Positions 24,117 through 33,792 of a DNA stretch of 64,000 nucleotides are shown here, piece after piece. The notes below the pieces were generated by a model. The model was not told where the DNA came from. It was given only the letters and a program-made list of their open reading frames with translations, and did no database searches. Location of the stretch: assembly GCA_004557905.1 (NCBI GenBank), contig SFFH01000006.1, forward strand, positions 4,506 through 68,505. Direction: 5' to 3'. A program made the position numbers and the translations under genes. Positions within the stretch are counted from its first letter, which is position 1. Every line of letters begins with the position of its first letter. Source of the DNA: Clostridiales bacterium (lineage in GTDB: Bacteria; Bacillota; Clostridia; Christensenellales; Aristaeellaceae).

Positions 24117-24872
24117 ATGGCTATCTTTGGCAAGGATGAAATGGAGGGCGTGACGCTTGACCGGGCGCTGCTGCCGCGCCATGTCGCCATCATCATGGAT
24201 GGCAACGGCCGCTGGGCGCAGAAGCGCGGCATGCCGCGCTCCTTTGGCCACAAGGCCGGCGTGGAGGCGCTGCGCGAGATTATCCGGCATTCGGATCACC
24301 TGGGCATCGAGGCCCTGACCATCTATGCGTTCTCCGCTGAGAACTGGAAGCGCTCCGCCGAGGAGGTTGGCGCGCTGATGGGGCTTTTGTTGGAATACTT
24401 CACCAAGGAGCTGGACGAGCTGCACCGCGAGCACGTCTGCATCCGCATCCTGGGCGATATCGGCGACATGCCCAAGGGACTGGAGCGTCAGCAGCAGGCG
24501 CTGTATGCCGCCATGGAGAAGACGAAGGACAACATGGGCCTGAAGCTGAACATCGCGCTCAACTACGGCGGGCGCCAGGAGATCGTGCATGCGGCGCGTG
24601 TGCTGGCACAGAGGGTGAAGGACGGGGAGATCAATCCGGAGGACATCGACATGGACAGGTTTGCCGCCGAGCTCTACACCGCCGGGCTGCCCGAGGTCGA
24701 TTTCCTTATCCGCACCAGCGGCGAGATGCGTCTGAGCAACTTCCTACTCTATCAGCTGGCCTATGCGGAATTCTATCAGACGGACGTGCTATGGCCGGAC
24801 TTTGACCGGCATGCTTATGATGAAGCGCTGCTCGCCTATACCCGGCGGAACCGCCGGTTTGGTGGCGTATAA
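24117..24872 (+). CDS. uppS: Isoprenyl transferase (undecaprenyl diphosphate synthase)
   Basis: 251 residues. It condenses farnesyl diphosphate with isopentenyl diphosphates to make the C55 lipid carrier for the cell wall. Motifs: HVAIIMDGNGRWAQKRG with the catalytic Asp, YAFSAENWKRS, ALNYGGRQEIV, and the C-terminal DFLIRTSGEMRLSNFLLYQLAYAEFY. The ATG at 24117 is chosen for its GCGGGGAA upstream; 24099 is possible but has no ribosome site. First of four lipid/isoprenoid genes in the operon. Confidence 0.95.
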   Translation: MAIFGKDEMEGVTLDRALLPRHVAIIMDGNGRWAQKRGMPRSFGHKAGVEALREIIRHSDHLGIEALTIYAFSAENWKRSAEEVGALMGLLLEYFTKELDELHREHVCIRILGDIGDMPKGLERQQQALYAAMEKTKDNMGLKLNIALNYGGRQEIVHAARVLAQRVKDGEINPEDIDMDRFAAELYTAGLPEVDFLIRTSGEMRLSNFLLYQLAYAEFYQTDVLWPDFDRHAYDEALLAYTRRNRRFGGV

Positions 24873-24892
24873 ACCAGAAAAGAGGGTTTTGT

Positions 24893-25705
24893 ATGAAGAC
24901 ACGCATCCTGACGGCGCTGGTGGGCGTGCCGCTGCTGATCTTTGCGCTGGTCGTGCGCGGCTGGTTTGCCGAGCTGCTGATCGTGCTGCTGACGCTGATT
25001 GCGCTGGACGAGTGCTACAAGGCGCTGCGGACGGCGGGCTATCAGGTCTGCACATGGGGCGGCTATGCGGCTGCCGTGGTCATGTGGCCGCTCAGCGGCT
25101 TTATGGGTGTGCTCGATCCGCTGCTGCTGGTGGTGGGTGCGATGGGCATTTCGATGCTCGGCGTGCTGCTGAACAGGAGGCCGACGTTCCCGGATGCGGC
25201 TGCGTCTGTCTATCCGCTGTTCACCTGCCTGCTGCCGTTCTCGATGTTCATGATGATGCTGAACACGACCTACGGCCGCGTGCCGGGCATTGCGCTGATC
25301 ACGATGGCGTTCGGCATCGCCTACGGATGCGACGCGCTGGCGTACCTGGGCGGCAGAAGCTTCGGACGGCACAAGCTGTGTCCGTTCGTCAGCCCGAAGA
25401 AGACGGTCGAGGGTGCGGTGTCCGGTCTGCTGGGCGGCGTGCTGCTCGCGCTGCTTGTGCGCGCGTTCTTTGTGCTCGTGCTGAACACGCCGATGCCGGG
25501 CATTCCGGCGGCGGTTCTGCTGGGCGTGATCGGCTCGGTGGCCGGACAGGTCGGCGATCTGACGGCCTCGCTGCTCAAGCGGCACAGCGGCATCAAGGAC
25601 TACGGCAAGCTGTTTCCGGGCCATGGCGGCGTGATGGACCGGTTTGACAGCGTGATCTTCGCCCTGATTGTGATGTACTGCTACACGCTGGTACTGCATG
25701 GATAA
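24893..25705 (+). CDS. cdsA: Phosphatidate cytidylyltransferase
   Basis: 270 residues with about eight transmembrane segments. It makes CDP-diacylglycerol from phosphatidate and CTP at the membrane. The C-terminal signature is complete: SLLKRHSGIKDYGKLFPGHGGVMDRFDS. It starts 20 bp after uppS with AAAGAGG-type ribosome site upstream and ends 11 bp before dxr. Confidence 0.95.
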   Translation: MKTRILTALVGVPLLIFALVVRGWFAELLIVLLTLIALDECYKALRTAGYQVCTWGGYAAAVVMWPLSGFMGVLDPLLLVVGAMGISMLGVLLNRRPTFPDAAASVYPLFTCLLPFSMFMMMLNTTYGRVPGIALITMAFGIAYGCDALAYLGGRSFGRHKLCPFVSPKKTVEGAVSGLLGGVLLALLVRAFFVLVLNTPMPGIPAAVLLGVIGSVAGQVGDLTASLLKRHSGIKDYGKLFPGHGGVMDRFDSVIFALIVMYCYTLVLHG

Positions 25706-25716
25706 AGAGGGAGCAT

Positions 25717-26874
25717 ATGCGTAAATTGGCAATTCTGGGCTCGACGGGCTCCATCGGCACGCAGGCGCTGGACGTCGCCGCGCGCCACAGCGACCGCTTT
25801 GCGGTCACGGCCATCGTCGCCCATTCTTCCGCGGAAAAGCTGTTCGAGCAGGTTCGCGCATTCCGCCCGCAGATTGCGGCGCTGACGGTCGAGCCTAAGG
25901 AGATCCCGGACGATATCAAGGACGCTTGCCAGTGGATGTTCGGTGAGAATGTGCTGCTGGACGTGGTGCGCGCGTGCGACGCGGACGACGTGCTGGTCTC
26001 CGTGGTGGGCATCGCGGGCTTGGCGGCGGTGATGGAGAGCCTCAAATGCGGCAAGCGCGTGCTGCTGGCGAACAAGGAGCCGCTGGTGGCCGGCGGCGAG
26101 CTGGTGACCGAGGCTGCCCAAAAGGCCGGGCATCCGTTGCTGCCCGTGGATAGCGAGCACAGCGCGATCTTCCAGTGCCTGCAGGGCGCGGGACCGAACA
26201 AGCCCAGACGGCTGATCCTCACCGCCAGCGGCGGCCCGTTCCGCACCTGGAAAAAAGAGGATATCCTGCTGGCAACGAAGGAGCAGGCGCTCAAGCACCC
26301 CAACTGGAACATGGGCCGAAAGATTACCATCGACTCCGCGTCGATGATGAACAAGGCGCTGGAGGTCATCGAGGCGCGCTGGCTGTTTGACATGCCGGCG
26401 GAGAAGATCGACGTGCTGATCCATCCGCAAAGCGTCATACACTCTATGGTCGAGTTCGAGGACGGCGCGGTGATGGCGCAGCTGGGCACGCCGGACATGC
26501 GCCTGCCGATTCTCTACGCGATGAGCTGGCCGGAACGTCTGGCAACCGGCGGCGCGCGGCTCGACTTCGCGCAGATGAAGGCGCTGACCTTTGAGCAGCC
26601 GGATCTTGTGCGCTTCCCGGGCTTGGGCCTGGCGTACGAGGCGCTCAAGGCTGGCGGCACGATGAGCGCGATTCTCAACGGCGCCAACGAGATCGCCGTG
26701 GACGCGTTCCTGCACGACCGCATCCGCTTCGGGCAGATCGCGCAGCTCGTCGAGGAGACGATGCATGCCGTGCCGGTGACCTATCACGCGACGCTGGAGC
26801 AAGTGTTTGAGAGCGACCGCATGGCGCGCGCGAAGGCGCAGGAGCTGCTTAAAACGAGCCGGTTCGCGGTTTGA
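25717..26874 (+). CDS. dxr: 1-deoxy-D-xylulose-5-phosphate reductoisomerase
   Basis: 385 residues. The second enzyme of the MEP isoprenoid pathway, NADPH- and metal-dependent. GSTGSIGTQALDV (NADPH), ANKEPLVAGGE, PVDSEHSAIFQCL, LTASGGPFR and HPNWNMGRKITIDSASMMNKALEVIEA (substrate and metal) are all present. It lies in the operon with uppS and ispG, linking precursor and lipid-carrier synthesis. The end overlaps the open frame of rseP. Confidence 0.96.
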   Translation: MRKLAILGSTGSIGTQALDVAARHSDRFAVTAIVAHSSAEKLFEQVRAFRPQIAALTVEPKEIPDDIKDACQWMFGENVLLDVVRACDADDVLVSVVGIAGLAAVMESLKCGKRVLLANKEPLVAGGELVTEAAQKAGHPLLPVDSEHSAIFQCLQGAGPNKPRRLILTASGGPFRTWKKEDILLATKEQALKHPNWNMGRKITIDSASMMNKALEVIEARWLFDMPAEKIDVLIHPQSVIHSMVEFEDGAVMAQLGTPDMRLPILYAMSWPERLATGGARLDFAQMKALTFEQPDLVRFPGLGLAYEALKAGGTMSAILNGANEIAVDAFLHDRIRFGQIAQLVEETMHAVPVTYHATLEQVFESDRMARAKAQELLKTSRFAV

Positions 26875-26897
26875 CGGTTGAAGGAGAGATTGTTTCC

Positions 26898-27917
26898 GTG
26901 TATGTTGTACTGGCGATCCTGCTGCTGGGCGTGCTGATCATCGCGCACGAGGCTGGTCACTTCTGGGCGGCGCGCGCGTGCGGCATCGAGGTGCAGGAGT
27001 TCGCCATGGGTATGGGCCCGCTGCTCGCCAAATGGAAGAGCAGGCGCGGCACGCAGTTTTCCATCCGTCTTCTGCCCATCGGCGGCTTCTGCCAGTTCTA
27101 CGGCGAGGACGAGGAGGACAGCGACCCGCGCGCGTTTGGTAACCAGGCCGTATGGAAGCGAATGCTGACGGTGGCCAGCGGCCCGCTGATGAACTTTGCG
27201 GTTGCGCTGCTGGTCATCGTGCTCTACATGAGCGCGCTGGGGCTTTTGACGACGGTGCCGCGCGTGGGCGAGGTGGAGCCTCACGCGGCCGAGGCGGGCC
27301 TGATGGCCGGCGATACGCTGCTGGCGGTCAACGGCGTGGACGTGACGGATGTCAGCACAGTGCTGACGGAGATTTCGGGCAGCGCGGGCGAAAACGTGAC
27401 ACTGCATGTGCGCCGCGGCGGCGAGGAGCTGGACGTGGTGATCGAGCCGTTCTACGACGAGGAGGTCGCGCGCTATCGCGTGGGCTTCACGTTCGCACAG
27501 GAGCGTGTGCGCATCTCGCTGCTTCGGAGCATTCCGTTTTCGGTGAGCTACAACGTGGAGAGCGTGCGTCTGATCGTGCAGACGCTCAAGGACCTGGTGT
27601 TCAAGGGCGAGGGCGTCAGCGACGTGACCGGCCCGGTGGGCACGGTGTACGTCATTCAGGAGGTCACGCAGCAGGGCGGCATCGACATCTACCTGGAGCT
27701 GCTGGCGCTCATCAGCGTCAATCTGGGCGTGATGAACCTGCTGCCGATTCCGGGTTTGGACGGCAGCCGCCTGCTGTTTCTGCTGGTGGAGGCCGTGCGC
27801 AGAAAGCCCGTCAAGCGGGAGCTGGAGGGTGCGATTCACGGCGCGGGCTTCATCCTGCTGATGGCGCTGATGGTCGCGCTGACGTACAAGGACATCATGC
27901 AGATTTTTGTCCGGTAG
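26898..27917 (+). CDS. rseP: RIP metalloprotease RseP (site-2 protease family)
   Basis: 339 residues. A membrane zinc protease cutting substrates inside the bilayer. HEAGH in the first transmembrane segment supplies zinc ligands; one PDZ domain (about residues 120-200, MAGDTLLAVNGVDVTD) follows, and LLPIPGLDGSRLLFLL near the C-terminus carries the LDG motif. The GTG at 26898 is chosen because AAGGAG lies 11 bases upstream and the membrane segment starts there; a TTG at 26871 overlaps dxr. In the conserved dxr-rseP-ispG order. Confidence 0.92.
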   Translation: MYVVLAILLLGVLIIAHEAGHFWAARACGIEVQEFAMGMGPLLAKWKSRRGTQFSIRLLPIGGFCQFYGEDEEDSDPRAFGNQAVWKRMLTVASGPLMNFAVALLVIVLYMSALGLLTTVPRVGEVEPHAAEAGLMAGDTLLAVNGVDVTDVSTVLTEISGSAGENVTLHVRRGGEELDVVIEPFYDEEVARYRVGFTFAQERVRISLLRSIPFSVSYNVESVRLIVQTLKDLVFKGEGVSDVTGPVGTVYVIQEVTQQGGIDIYLELLALISVNLGVMNLLPIPGLDGSRLLFLLVEAVRRKPVKRELEGAIHGAGFILLMALMVALTYKDIMQIFVR

Positions 27918-27938
27918 TTTGAGGGAGGAACACATACG

Positions 27939-28991
27939 ATGGCAAAGCTGACCAGACAGGTGAAGGCGGGCCATGTCGCCATTGGCGGCGGCGCGCCGGT
28001 TTCCGTGCAGTCGATGACCAATACCGACACGGCGGACGTGGAGGCGACGCTCTCCCAAATCCGCGCGCTGGCGATTGCGGGCGCGGACATCGTTCGCGTT
28101 TCCGTGTACAATGAGGACTGCGCCAGGGCTGTGCGCGCGCTGGTGGACGGCAGCCCGGTGCCGCTGGTGGCGGACATTCACTTTGACCACAAGCTGGCGC
28201 TGGCCGCCGTGGAAAACGGCATTCACAAGCTGCGCATCAATCCCGGCAACATCGGCGGGGAGAAGAACGTGCGCATCCTGGCGGACTGCGTGAAAGCGCA
28301 CCACATCCCGGTGCGCATCGGCGTGAACTCCGGCTCGGTGGAGAAGGACATTTTGGCCAAGTACGGCGGGCCGACCCCGCAGGGCATGGTGGAGAGCGCG
28401 CTGAATCACGCGAAGATGCTGGAAAAATGCGGCTTTTACGACATGGTGCTCTCCATGAAGGCGAGCAACGTGCCGGATACCGTGGCGGCGTACCGCCTGG
28501 CCAGCATGCAGTGCGACTATCCGCTGCACCTGGGCGTGACCGAGGCGGGCCTGCCGGAGCAGGGACGCATCAAGAGCGCAATCGGCATCGGCGCGCTGCT
28601 GCTGGACGGCATCGGCGACACCATCCGCGTGTCGCTGACGGGTGACCCGTGCCTGGAGCCGCCGGCGGGCATCGAGATCCTGCAGAACTGCGGCCTGCGC
28701 AAGGACTGCGTGCAGTACGTCTCCTGTCCGACCTGCGGGCGCACCTGCATCGATGTGGGCGGGATCATGGCCCGCGTGCAGCAGGAGCTTGCGGGCGTGA
28801 AGGTGCCCTTCAAGGTGGCGGTCATGGGCTGCGTGGTCAATGGCCCGGGCGAGGCGCGCGAGGCTGATATCGGCATCTGTGGCGGCGGAAACGGCGCGGG
28901 CCTGCTAATCAAAAAGGGCGAAGCGCCGCGCAAGGTCACGGGCGACCTGGCGGAAATCCTCGTCTCTGAGATTAAGGCCATGCTTGGTTAA
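27939..28991 (+). CDS. ispG: (E)-4-hydroxy-3-methylbut-2-enyl-diphosphate synthase
   Basis: 350 residues. The [4Fe-4S] enzyme of the MEP pathway that makes HMBPP from the cyclodiphosphate. The TIM-barrel part has VQSMTNTDTADV and LRINPGNIG; the C-terminal cluster domain has CPTCGRTCID and MGCVVNGPGEAREAD with the ligand cysteines. The start follows GAGGGAGG. Last gene of the frr operon; an R2 repeat begins at its stop codon. Confidence 0.95.
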   Translation: MAKLTRQVKAGHVAIGGGAPVSVQSMTNTDTADVEATLSQIRALAIAGADIVRVSVYNEDCARAVRALVDGSPVPLVADIHFDHKLALAAVENGIHKLRINPGNIGGEKNVRILADCVKAHHIPVRIGVNSGSVEKDILAKYGGPTPQGMVESALNHAKMLEKCGFYDMVLSMKASNVPDTVAAYRLASMQCDYPLHLGVTEAGLPEQGRIKSAIGIGALLLDGIGDTIRVSLTGDPCLEPPAGIEILQNCGLRKDCVQYVSCPTCGRTCIDVGGIMARVQQELAGVKVPFKVAVMGCVVNGPGEAREADIGICGGGNGAGLLIKKGEAPRKVTGDLAEILVSEIKAMLG

Positions 28992-29145
28992 ACTGCGCGA
29001 AACGGATAAAGCCCGGGCGGCAGCAGGGCGTGGGGACCTCATCCGTCACGCCTGCGGCGTGCCACCTTCCCCATAGGGGAAGGCTAAGCTTGCTCAACTG
29101 CGCGAAGTGAAGAATGGTTCGGGCGGCAGCCACGGCATAACCTGT
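28989..29145. repeat. Composite of repeat families R2-R1-R2
   Basis: R2 (ACTGCGCGAA..., GGGCGGCAG) starts at the TAA stop of ispG and covers about 28989-29024. The R1 two-hairpin unit is 29032-29085, and a second R2 copy is 29095-29145. R1 matches 6999-7052 with compensatory changes; R2 matches 40156-40204. No gene is present. Confidence 0.75.
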
Positions 29146-29176
29146 GGTATCTTGTTATACCCTAACGTATCCCAGC

Positions 29177-29205
29177 GGCGGACGGTTTTTGGCCGTCCGC
29201 CTTTT
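29177..29205 (+). terminator. Terminator before polC
   Basis: 9-bp stem GGCGGACGG/CCGTCCGCC, loop TTTTTGG, then TTTT. Confidence 0.85.
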
Positions 29206-29225
29206 CAAGGCACAGGAGAGAAATC

Positions 29226-32200
29226 ATGTCTGAACAATGGGAAGGCTTGCTGGAAGGCGCGGCGGCCGATCTCAGGGGCCACCTGACGCTGGACCGCGTG
29301 ACGGCCAGCCGCAGCGGCGAGGAGATCACCGTCTATTTTTCCAGCGATATCCTCGTGGAGGAACGGCCATTTCTGGCGCTGCAGCGGGCGCTGAGGCGCA
29401 ACTTTGCCCCGATGCATGTGTCGCTGATCGTCAAGTCCCCGCAGCTGGCGGAGGACTTTCTTTCCGATCCCATGAAGTATTCGGCGTTTATCCTGCGCTG
29501 CGTCCGGCGCCGCCATCCCTCCGGCACGCCGCTCATGCAGGACGCGAAGTTTGAATGCAAGGGCAACGTGCTCTCCATCCTCGTGCCGCAGGACATCGCG
29601 CCGAAGTTTCTCACGCAGTCCGGCGTGGACGCGTATATCCAGCAGCTGGTCAAAAACGTGTTTGTGACGGACGTGCACGTCGTCTTCCAGGCGATCAAGC
29701 TGCGCGAAGAGCAGCTCGAGGAGATCCGCCGCAGAAGAAAGCAGGAGGACGAGCAGGCCGTCGCCGAGATGATCAAGGAGCAGAAGGAGCAGGTCATCGC
29801 TCGCGAGCAGCAGGCGGCGAAGGAAAAGCCCAAGGCGGTCTTTGGCCGGCCGATCACGGCGGAGCCCATGGAGATCGCCGAGCTGACCGAGGAGGCCAGC
29901 AAGATCGTTATTTGCGGCGAGGTGCTCACGGCGGAGACGCGCGAGCTCAAGGGCGGCGAGATGCAGCTGCTGATCTTCGCGCTCACCGACTATACCAACA
30001 CCATCAAGTGCAAGGCGTTCCTTCGCTACAAGCCGCGAAAGGGCCGCTTCGGCGCGGGTGCGGAGGACGACGAGCGCCCGCCGACGGAGGAGGAGAAGAA
30101 GGCTGTCAGCGACATCATCGACGCCGTGAAGCCGGGCAAGTGGTTTGCCGTGCGCGGCGACGTGAAGATGGACAGCTTTGAAAAGGGCCTTGTCATGATG
30201 GTTCTGGACATCGACGCGCGCGAGAAGCCCGAGCGCAAAGACACCGCCGAGCGTAAGCGCATCGAGCTGCACATGCACACCAACATGAGCGAGAAGGACG
30301 GCGTGTCCTCCGCCTCCGACCTCATCAAGCGCGCGGCGCAGTGGGGCCATCCGGCGGTGGCCATCACCGACCACGGCGTGGTGCAGGCGTTCCCGGAGGC
30401 GTTCGCCGCAGCGAAGAAGAACAAGATCAAGCTGATTCCGGGCGTGGAGGCCTACCTGACCGACGTGACGACCGTTGTAAAAGACGGCGACGAGCGCCGG
30501 CTGCACGACGACATCGTCGTGGTGGACTTCGAGACGACGGGCCTCAACCCGCGCAAGAACCGCATCATGGAGATCGGCGCGGTGCGCATCCGCAACGGAC
30601 AGGTTGTGGAGGAATACTCGCGCTTTGTCAACCCGCAGGAGCCGATCCCGGCGGAGGTAACTGAGCTGACGGGCATCAGCGACGCGATGGTCGCAGATGC
30701 CGGCACGGCGGAGACCGAGATCCCGGCGCTGCTTAAGTTCATCGGCGACGCGGCGTTTGCCGCGCACAACGCCAAGTTCGACTACTCGTTCCTCACGGAG
30801 GAATGCGCCCGCCTGGGCATCGAGATCCACATGCCGGTCATCGACACGCTCGAATTCTCCCGGCGCATGTATCCCAGCCTCAAGAGCCACCGCCTCGGCG
30901 CGGTCTGCAAGTCGCTGGGCATCAGCCTCAAAAACGCGCACCGCGCGGTGCACGACGCGCGCGCCACGGCGCACATGCTCAACCGCATGCTGGATACCGC
31001 GCTCGAAAAGGGCGTGGAGCGCCTGTGCGACATCAACAGCGCGCTGACCGGCGGCGCCATCGGCGACTCGTACCACATCATTCTGCTGGCCTGCGAGCAG
31101 GACGGCATCACCAACATCAACAAGATCGTCTCCGAGGGCCATCTCAACTACTTCAGCCGAAAGCCGCACACGCCGCGCGAGATTCTGCAGAAGTACCGCA
31201 AGGGCATCATCGTCGGCTCCGCGTGCGAGGCGGGCGAGCTGTTCCGCGCCGTGGTGGACGGCAAAAACGACACGGAGCTCAAGCGCATCGCGCGGTTCTA
31301 CGACTATCTGGAGATTCAGCCCATCGGCAACAACGAGTTCATGCTGCGCGAGGGCATGGCCGAGGACGAGGAGCAGCTGCGCGACTACAACCGCAAGATT
31401 GTCTGGCTGGGCGAGGAGCTGGGCATTCCCGTCGTGGCGACGGGCGACGTGCACTTCCTGGACCCGAAGGACGCGAAGTTCCGCGCAATCATCCAGGCGG
31501 CCTACGGCTTCAAGGACGCGGACAACCAGCCGCCGCTGTACTTCAAGACGACACAGGAGATGCTCGACGAGTTCGCGTACCTGGGCAAGGCGAAGGCGGA
31601 GGAGGTTGTCATCGACAACCCTGCCAAAATTGCCGCACGCATCGGCGAGGTGGGCTTGTACCCCAAGCACCCGGAGGGCAAGGAGACGTTCCAGCCGTAC
31701 TGGCCGGACGCGGCGGACAACATCCGCAACCTCTGTGAGGAGAAGATTCGCGAGCACTTCGGCGACAACCCGCCGGAGATTGTCGTCAAGCGCAAGGAGA
31801 AGGAGCTCAGCTCCATCCTGGGCTACGGCTACGGCACGCTGTACAACATCGCCGAGAAGCTGGTGAAGAAGTCCAACGCGGACGGCTATCTGGTCGGCTC
31901 GCGCGGCAGCGTCGGCTCCTCGTACGTCGCCCATCTGGTCGGCATCTCCGAGGTCAACGCACTGCCGCCGCACTACCGGTGCGAGAAGTGCAAGTGGTAC
32001 ACGTTTGACGTGGACAAGCAGAAATACAAGACCGGCCCGGACCTGCCGCCGATGAACTGCCCCAACTGCGGCGAGCCGCTCTTCCGCGACGGGTTCGAGA
32101 TCCCGTTCGAGGTCTTCCTGGGCTTCAAGGGCGACAAGGTGCCGGATATTGACCTGAACTTCTCGGGCGTGTATCAGCCGCGCGCGCACGCGTATATCGA

Positions 32201-33572
32201 AGAGCTGTTCGGCAAGCAGTACTGCTACCGCGCCGGCACGATCGGCACGCTGGCGGACAAGACGGCCTACGGCTACGTAAAGAAGTACTGCGAGGAACGG
32301 AACCTGACGCTCTCCGAGGCGGAGATGAACCGCCTGGCGCTCGGGTGCGTGGGCGTCAAGCGCACGACGGGCCAGCACCCGGCCGGCATGGTCGTGCTGC
32401 CCAAGGAATACGAAATTCAGCAGTTCGTCGCGATCCAGCACCCGGCCAACGACATGAGCAACCCCGTCATCACGACGCACTACGACTTCGGCTCCATGCA
32501 CGACGTGCTGGTCAAGTTGGACGTTCTGGGCCACGATGACCCGACGATGATCCGCATGCTGATGGACCTGACGGGCGTGGACGCACGGCGGATTCCGCTG
32601 ACGGACCCGAAGGTCATCTCGCTCTTTTCCTCCACCGAGGCGCTGGGCGTCACGCCGGAGCAGATCGGCTCCAACACGGGCACCTACGGCGTGCCTGAAT
32701 TCGGAACCAAGTTCGTGCGCCAGATGCTGGAGGAGACCAAGCCGACGACGATGGACGAGCTCATCCGTATCTCCGGCCTGTCCCACGGCACGGACGTGTG
32801 GATCGGCAACGCGCAGGAGATCGTCAAAAACGGCATCGCGCCGTTCTCCTCGTGCATCTGCACCCGAGACGACATCATGAACGCGCTGATGGACTACGGC
32901 GTGGAGCCGAAGATGGCGTTTGACACGATGGAGTTCGTGCGCAAGGGCAAGGGCCTCAAACCGGAGATGGAGCAGGCGATGATCGACCACAACGTGCCGC
33001 AGTGGTTCATCGACTCGTGCAAGAAGATCAAGTACATGTTCCCCAAGGGGCACGCCGTGGCCTACGTCACCATGTCCCTGCGCGTGGCCTGGTACAAGGT
33101 GTACCGGCCGGCCGCCTACTACTGCGCATACTACACCGTGCGCGCGGACGGCTTTGACGCGAGCATCCTGTGCGGGTCGCTGGAGTCCATCCGCGCGCGC
33201 TACAAGGAGATGGAGGAAAACAGCAAGGACCTGAGCCAGAAGGACAAGGACCTGATGATCATCATGGAGCTGGTTATCGAGATGCTCTGCCGCGGAATCA
33301 AGCTGGCGCCGGTGGATCTTGAGAAGAGCGACGCGACGAAGTTCCAGGTGGTCTCCGATACCCTCATCCGCGTGCCGTTCAACGCGCTGCCGGGTCTGGG
33401 CGAGGCGGCGGCGCAGGCGATCGTGGAGGCGCGGGATCAGTCCCCGTTCATCTCCGTGGAGGATCTGCGCAACCGCGGCAAGGCCTCCCAGGCGGTCATC
33501 GACATGCTGCGCGAGATGGGCTGCTTAAGCGGCCTGCCGGAAACCAACCAGACGACGCTGTTTTCCTTCTGA
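29226..33572 (+). CDS. polC: DNA polymerase III alpha subunit, PolC type
   Basis: 1448 residues, normal for Gram-positive PolC, the main replicative polymerase. Order: N-terminal region, OB fold (about 220-310), a split PHP domain starting RIELHMHTNMSEKDG (about 345), an inserted proofreading 3'-5' exonuclease (about 428-600, VVDFETTGLNPRKNRIMEIGAV), the rest of PHP, then the C-family polymerase core. A four-Cys zinc motif (C-x2-C ... C-x2-C, about 919-945) precedes the PDIDLNFSG catalytic segment (about 972). The ATG has AGGAGA upstream. It begins 21 bp after a terminator; a promoter could not be placed with confidence. Confidence 0.97.
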   Translation: MSEQWEGLLEGAAADLRGHLTLDRVTASRSGEEITVYFSSDILVEERPFLALQRALRRNFAPMHVSLIVKSPQLAEDFLSDPMKYSAFILRCVRRRHPSGTPLMQDAKFECKGNVLSILVPQDIAPKFLTQSGVDAYIQQLVKNVFVTDVHVVFQAIKLREEQLEEIRRRRKQEDEQAVAEMIKEQKEQVIAREQQAAKEKPKAVFGRPITAEPMEIAELTEEASKIVICGEVLTAETRELKGGEMQLLIFALTDYTNTIKCKAFLRYKPRKGRFGAGAEDDERPPTEEEKKAVSDIIDAVKPGKWFAVRGDVKMDSFEKGLVMMVLDIDAREKPERKDTAERKRIELHMHTNMSEKDGVSSASDLIKRAAQWGHPAVAITDHGVVQAFPEAFAAAKKNKIKLIPGVEAYLTDVTTVVKDGDERRLHDDIVVVDFETTGLNPRKNRIMEIGAVRIRNGQVVEEYSRFVNPQEPIPAEVTELTGISDAMVADAGTAETEIPALLKFIGDAAFAAHNAKFDYSFLTEECARLGIEIHMPVIDTLEFSRRMYPSLKSHRLGAVCKSLGISLKNAHRAVHDARATAHMLNRMLDTALEKGVERLCDINSALTGGAIGDSYHIILLACEQDGITNINKIVSEGHLNYFSRKPHTPREILQKYRKGIIVGSACEAGELFRAVVDGKNDTELKRIARFYDYLEIQPIGNNEFMLREGMAEDEEQLRDYNRKIVWLGEELGIPVVATGDVHFLDPKDAKFRAIIQAAYGFKDADNQPPLYFKTTQEMLDEFAYLGKAKAEEVVIDNPAKIAARIGEVGLYPKHPEGKETFQPYWPDAADNIRNLCEEKIREHFGDNPPEIVVKRKEKELSSILGYGYGTLYNIAEKLVKKSNADGYLVGSRGSVGSSYVAHLVGISEVNALPPHYRCEKCKWYTFDVDKQKYKTGPDLPPMNCPNCGEPLFRDGFEIPFEVFLGFKGDKVPDIDLNFSGVYQPRAHAYIEELFGKQYCYRAGTIGTLADKTAYGYVKKYCEERNLTLSEAEMNRLALGCVGVKRTTGQHPAGMVVLPKEYEIQQFVAIQHPANDMSNPVITTHYDFGSMHDVLVKLDVLGHDDPTMIRMLMDLTGVDARRIPLTDPKVISLFSSTEALGVTPEQIGSNTGTYGVPEFGTKFVRQMLEETKPTTMDELIRISGLSHGTDVWIGNAQEIVKNGIAPFSSCICTRDDIMNALMDYGVEPKMAFDTMEFVRKGKGLKPEMEQAMIDHNVPQWFIDSCKKIKYMFPKGHAVAYVTMSLRVAWYKVYRPAAYYCAYYTVRADGFDASILCGSLESIRARYKEMEENSKDLSQKDKDLMIIMELVIEMLCRGIKLAPVDLEKSDATKFQVVSDTLIRVPFNALPGLGEAAAQAIVEARDQSPFISVEDLRNRGKASQAVIDMLREMGCLSGLPETNQTTLFSF

Positions 33573-33652
33573 TTTTCCGGCGGAACAGGCCTGTTTTTGA
33601 ACGGAATCTGCCTGAATTTTGCCGGAATAGCTGATAAAACGTGCACAGAGGG

Positions 33653-33681
33653 TTGTATTTTTGAAAAAGCGGTGATATAAT
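33653..33681 (+). promoter_or_regulatory. Promoter of the rimP-nusA-infB operon
   Basis: TTGTAT at 33653-33658, 17 bp, TATAAT at 33676-33681. Confidence 0.7.
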
Positions 33682-33718
33682 AACCGCATAGGATTTGTTT
33701 TTGCGGCGTACTGCGCCT

Positions 33719-33769
33719 GCAGTTTGGATGGAAAGAGTGGGAGAGATGCCCACTCTTTCTGTTGACTGC
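33719..33769 (+). promoter_or_regulatory. Leader hairpin of the rimP-nusA operon
   Basis: A perfect 11-bp stem GAAAGAGTGGG (33731-33741)/CCCACTCTTTC (33749-33759), loop AGAGATG, extended by an outer GCAGTT/GACTGC pairing. It lies inside the transcript leader after the promoter and has only a broken T-run, so it looks like a regulated attenuator or structured leader rather than a simple terminator. Confidence 0.7.
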
Positions 33770-33792
33770 GACTAATTTGTGGGAGTGTGTGA

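Noticed and set aside
29205..33053. Very long open frame (1282 codons) on the minus strand opposite polC
   Set aside because: It mirrors the GC-rich codon pattern of polC; no ribosome site, no family match, while polC is certain.
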